A DNA stretch of 7,465 nucleotides from positions 1 to 7,465 of the forward strand of contig JAGYOV010000044.1 in NCBI GenBank assembly GCA_018399375.1, written 5' to 3'. The notes beneath the pieces were generated by a model. The model saw only the letters and a list, made by a program, of their open reading frames with translations, made no database searches and had not been told where the DNA came from. Each line of letters begins with the position of its first letter. Positions within the stretch are counted from its first letter, which is position 1. This DNA comes from Dehalococcoidia bacterium (GTDB taxonomy: Bacteria > Chloroflexota > Dehalococcoidia > GIF9 > AB-539-J10). Positions 5,599-7,465 of this stretch are shown in pieces. A program made the translations under genes and the position numbers.

Positions 5599-7188
5599 TT
5601 AGGTAAATTTCCCCCTTTTTACCAGCCAGTATTCTATGCTATCTGCCAGTGCCAGCCAGCTAGCCTCGATTATATTGGTTGAACTGCCCACCGTCCGCCA
5701 ATGTTCTCTGCCATTACTGGAATCGATAAGCACGCGAATTTTGGCAGCAGTTCCTGCGGTTTCTTCCAGAATTCTTACCTTGTAGTCCGTAAGAGTTACA
5801 TCAACCAGGTCAGGATAAAACTGCAGTAAAGCCTTGCGTAGAGCTTGATCCAACGCATTTACAGGGCCATTGCCCTCAGCAGCCGTATGCACCACCCGCC
5901 CATCCACTCTGACCTTGATTGTAGCTTCTGACAGCAATTCCTCATTATTGCCACTAACAGGAAGACGCCGATGGCTTTCTACTATCACCATGAAATCAAC
6001 TAGCTCAAACGGAACCTTATAGGCAGGTTGCGCTCGATGGAGCAAGAGCTCAAAAGAAGCTTCTGCAGTATCATATTGGAAGCCCTCCCTCTCCATCATT
6101 TTAATTTGCTTTAGAATCTTATCGACTTCTCTACTCCCGAGAGGGGGTAAACCAAGTTCGCTAGCTTTGTAAATTACACTTCCTTTGCCTGCCAGTTCAG
6201 ATATAATAACGTGAGGGCGGTTGCCAACCAGCCCAGGATCAATATGCTGGTAGCTATCCTGCCACTTCATTAAACCGGATACATGTATGCCTCCCTTATG
6301 AGCAAAGGCACTGGCGCCGACATATGGAAGCCTACTATAGTGAGGTTGATTGGCAACTTCAGAAACAAAGTGAGAGACATCACTAAGCAGGGTCAACTGT
6401 TCATCAGTAACGCAATCGATTTTCATTTTGAGCTTCAAGGTAGGAATAATAGAACAAAGATTAGTATTGCCACAGCGCTCACCATAGTTATTGATGGTCC
6501 CCTGAACCTGAATTACTCCCTCTTCAATGGCAGCCAGAGAATTTGCTACCGCGAGTTCACTATCATTGTGGGCATGAATGCCTAGAGAAACAGATGTCGC
6601 TTCACGAACGCTCCTGATTGCCTGTGATACCTGTTGAGGCAAACTACCTCCATTAGTATCGCACAAAACAACGCAATCAACTCCAGAAGCTGCCGCCCGA
6701 GATACTACCTCAACTGCATACTCCGGATTTGATTTATAACCATCGAAGAAGTGTTCCGCATCAAAGAAAACCCTTAAGCCATGAGATTTAAGGTATTCTA
6801 CTGAATCTACAATCATGGCGAGATTTTCCTCCATGGTAGTCTCCAAAACCTGTATTACCTGCTTATCCCAGCTCTTGCCTACTATAGCAACCACCTTCGT
6901 TCCAGCATCCAGAAGAGCCTTCAGATTAGCATCATCTTCTGCCCTGATTCCCAAGCGCCTTGTGCTGCCAAAAGCGACCATAGCGGCATTATTCAAATGC
7001 ACTCCCGCAGCTCTAGAGAAAAATTCAGTGTCCTTCGGATTGGAACCAGGCCATCCTCCCTCAATGAAGTCAACCCCCATCTCATCCAATTTCTGAGATA
7101 TCTTTAACTTGTCCTCTACAGAAAAGGAAATCCCCTCTTGCTGGGTCCCATCTCTCAAGGTTGTGTCATAAATCTGTACCTTTTTAAT
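5599..7188 (-). CDS. cimA: (R)-citramalate synthase (CimA)
   Basis: CimA condenses pyruvate with acetyl-CoA to (R)-citramalate, opening the threonine-independent route to isoleucine. The protein is about 529 residues, as usual for the CimA type. The N-terminal TIM barrel has the DTTLRDG catalytic/metal motif (8-14), EGGWPGSNPKD, the metal-binding His205 and His207 in HAHND, and NNYGERCGNTNL. A linker and a C-terminal LeuA-type regulatory domain (from about 400) follow, so feedback control is expected. GGWPGSNPKD and the overall pattern favour CimA over 2-isopropylmalate synthase. The start is unusual. The only ATG/GTG/TTG-type codon near the N-terminus is TTG at 7158, which would remove the first barrel strand and DTT. 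The coding frame extends ten codons further to ATT (7188-7186), directly after a TAA, with AAGGAGG 8 nt upstream. I annotate ATT. The gene follows leuB by 51 nt. Confidence 0.93.
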   Translation of the reverse strand: MKKVQIYDTTLRDGTQQEGISFSVEDKLKISQKLDEMGVDFIEGGWPGSNPKDTEFFSRAAGVHLNNAAMVAFGSTRRLGIRAEDDANLKALLDAGTKVVAIVGKSWDKQVIQVLETTMEENLAMIVDSVEYLKSHGLRVFFDAEHFFDGYKSNPEYAVEVVSRAAASGVDCVVLCDTNGGSLPQQVSQAIRSVREATSVSLGIHAHNDSELAVANSLAAIEEGVIQVQGTINNYGERCGNTNLCSIIPTLKLKMKIDCVTDEQLTLLSDVSHFVSEVANQPHYSRLPYVGASAFAHKGGIHVSGLMKWQDSYQHIDPGLVGNRPHVIISELAGKGSVIYKASELGLPPLGSREVDKILKQIKMMEREGFQYDTAEASFELLLHRAQPAYKVPFELVDFMVIVESHRRLPVSGNNEELLSEATIKVRVDGRVVHTAAEGNGPVNALDQALRKALLQFYPDLVDVTLTDYKVRILEETAGTAAKIRVLIDSSNGREHWRTVGSSTNIIEASWLALADSIEYWLVKRGKFT

Positions 7189-7196
7189 TTAATGTG

Positions 7197-7203
7197 CCTC
7201 CTT
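7197..7203 (-). promoter_or_regulatory. Shine-Dalgarno sequence of cimA
   Basis: AAGGAGG on the minus strand, a near-perfect match to the anti-Shine-Dalgarno. It lies exactly 8 nt before the ATT at 7188-7186 and 38 nt before the TTG at 7158. It therefore decides the start in favour of ATT. Confidence 0.8.
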
Positions 7204-7239
7204 GGAAAATATTTCAGAAGGGCAATCGTTTGTTATCTG

Positions 7240-7465
7240 TTAAATCCTTCCCACAATTGCTCCACCCATCTCATTCATCCCTACCTTAATTTTATTCTCC
7301 GACATTATATCGCTGGTCCTATATCCCTCTTCCAATACAGCAAACACTGCTCCTTCCACAGCTGCAGCTTCTATTTTTAATTCCAAGGAGTGTTGTAACA
7401 TCATGGCCACGCTCATGATAGTAGCAATGGGATTGGCCATATCTTGACCCGCTATAGAGGGAGCG
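7240..7465 (-). CDS. leuB: 3-isopropylmalate dehydrogenase LeuB, C-terminal part (cut by window edge)
   Basis: This is the last part (75 full codons) of a gene that enters from the right edge. LeuB is the NAD-dependent oxidative decarboxylase of 3-isopropylmalate in leucine synthesis; in citramalate-pathway organisms the same enzyme type also acts on the methylmalate analogue for isoleucine. Visible motifs are APSIAGQDMANPIATIMS, matching the family's SAPDIAGxxxANPxAxILS block, then AMML and the C-terminal EEGYRTSDI and KVGMNEMGGAI stretches. The serine before IAG replaces an aspartate that many LeuB proteins carry. Only the C-terminal end is visible, so LeuB cannot be fully separated from close relatives such as homoisocitrate or tartrate dehydrogenase; the neighbouring cimA favours LeuB. 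The stop is TAA, 51 nt before cimA. Confidence 0.88.
   Translation of the reverse strand, partial: APSIAGQDMANPIATIMSVAMMLQHSLELKIEAAAVEGAVFAVLEEGYRTSDIMSENKIKVGMNEMGGAIVGRI

Noticed and set aside
5599..7158. cimA annotated from TTG 7158 (519 residues).
   Set aside because: It lacks the conserved DTT and the first barrel strand and has no ribosome binding site at a usable distance, whereas the ATT at 7188 has one at 8 nt.

Overview
The window is ordinary bacterial chromosome with three tightly packed gene blocks and no mobile element, CRISPR array, rRNA or tRNA that I can see. The gene set (RibBA fusion, two-domain RibD, archease next to RtcB, citramalate synthase just after LeuB) and the moderate base composition suggest an anaerobic-type bacterium. 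A Dehalococcoidia-like Chloroflexota member is my best guess, from memory of similar gene content; this is inference and no marker gene proves it.

Layout. On the left (74-3049, minus strand) is a riboflavin operon transcribed ribD -> ribE -> ribBA, with gaps of 9 nt (ribD-ribE) and about 24 nt (ribE-ribBA). A ribosome-binding-site-like sequence at the extreme left edge suggests another gene, plausibly ribH, begins just outside. In the middle (3309-5528, plus strand) is a three-gene operon with 9-nt gaps: an unrecognised 106-residue protein with one membrane segment, archease, and the RNA ligase RtcB. Between these divergent operons (3050-3308) lie two back-to-back promoters, each with an extended -10, whose -35 regions overlap. 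On the right (5599-7465, minus strand) are citramalate synthase (cimA) and the last part of leuB, so transcription runs leuB -> cimA. It converges on rtcB across a 70-nt gap.

How the genes work together. RibD, RibE and RibBA cover the riboflavin pathway from GTP and ribulose 5-phosphate except the lumazine synthase step (RibH) and the dephosphorylation step. RtcB joins RNA 2',3'-cyclic phosphate (or 3'-phosphate) ends to 5'-OH ends, and archease activates it. CimA makes (R)-citramalate from pyruvate and acetyl-CoA, and LeuB-type enzymes act downstream on the route to 2-oxobutyrate (isoleucine) and in leucine synthesis.

The most interesting observations are: cimA appears to start at a non-canonical ATT codon behind a near-perfect Shine-Dalgarno sequence; an unrecognised small membrane protein leads the archease-rtcB operon; and the riboflavin operon has a long leader of about 178 nt with a good hairpin but no recognisable FMN riboswitch. 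I do not see a clear case of a wholly new biological system here.
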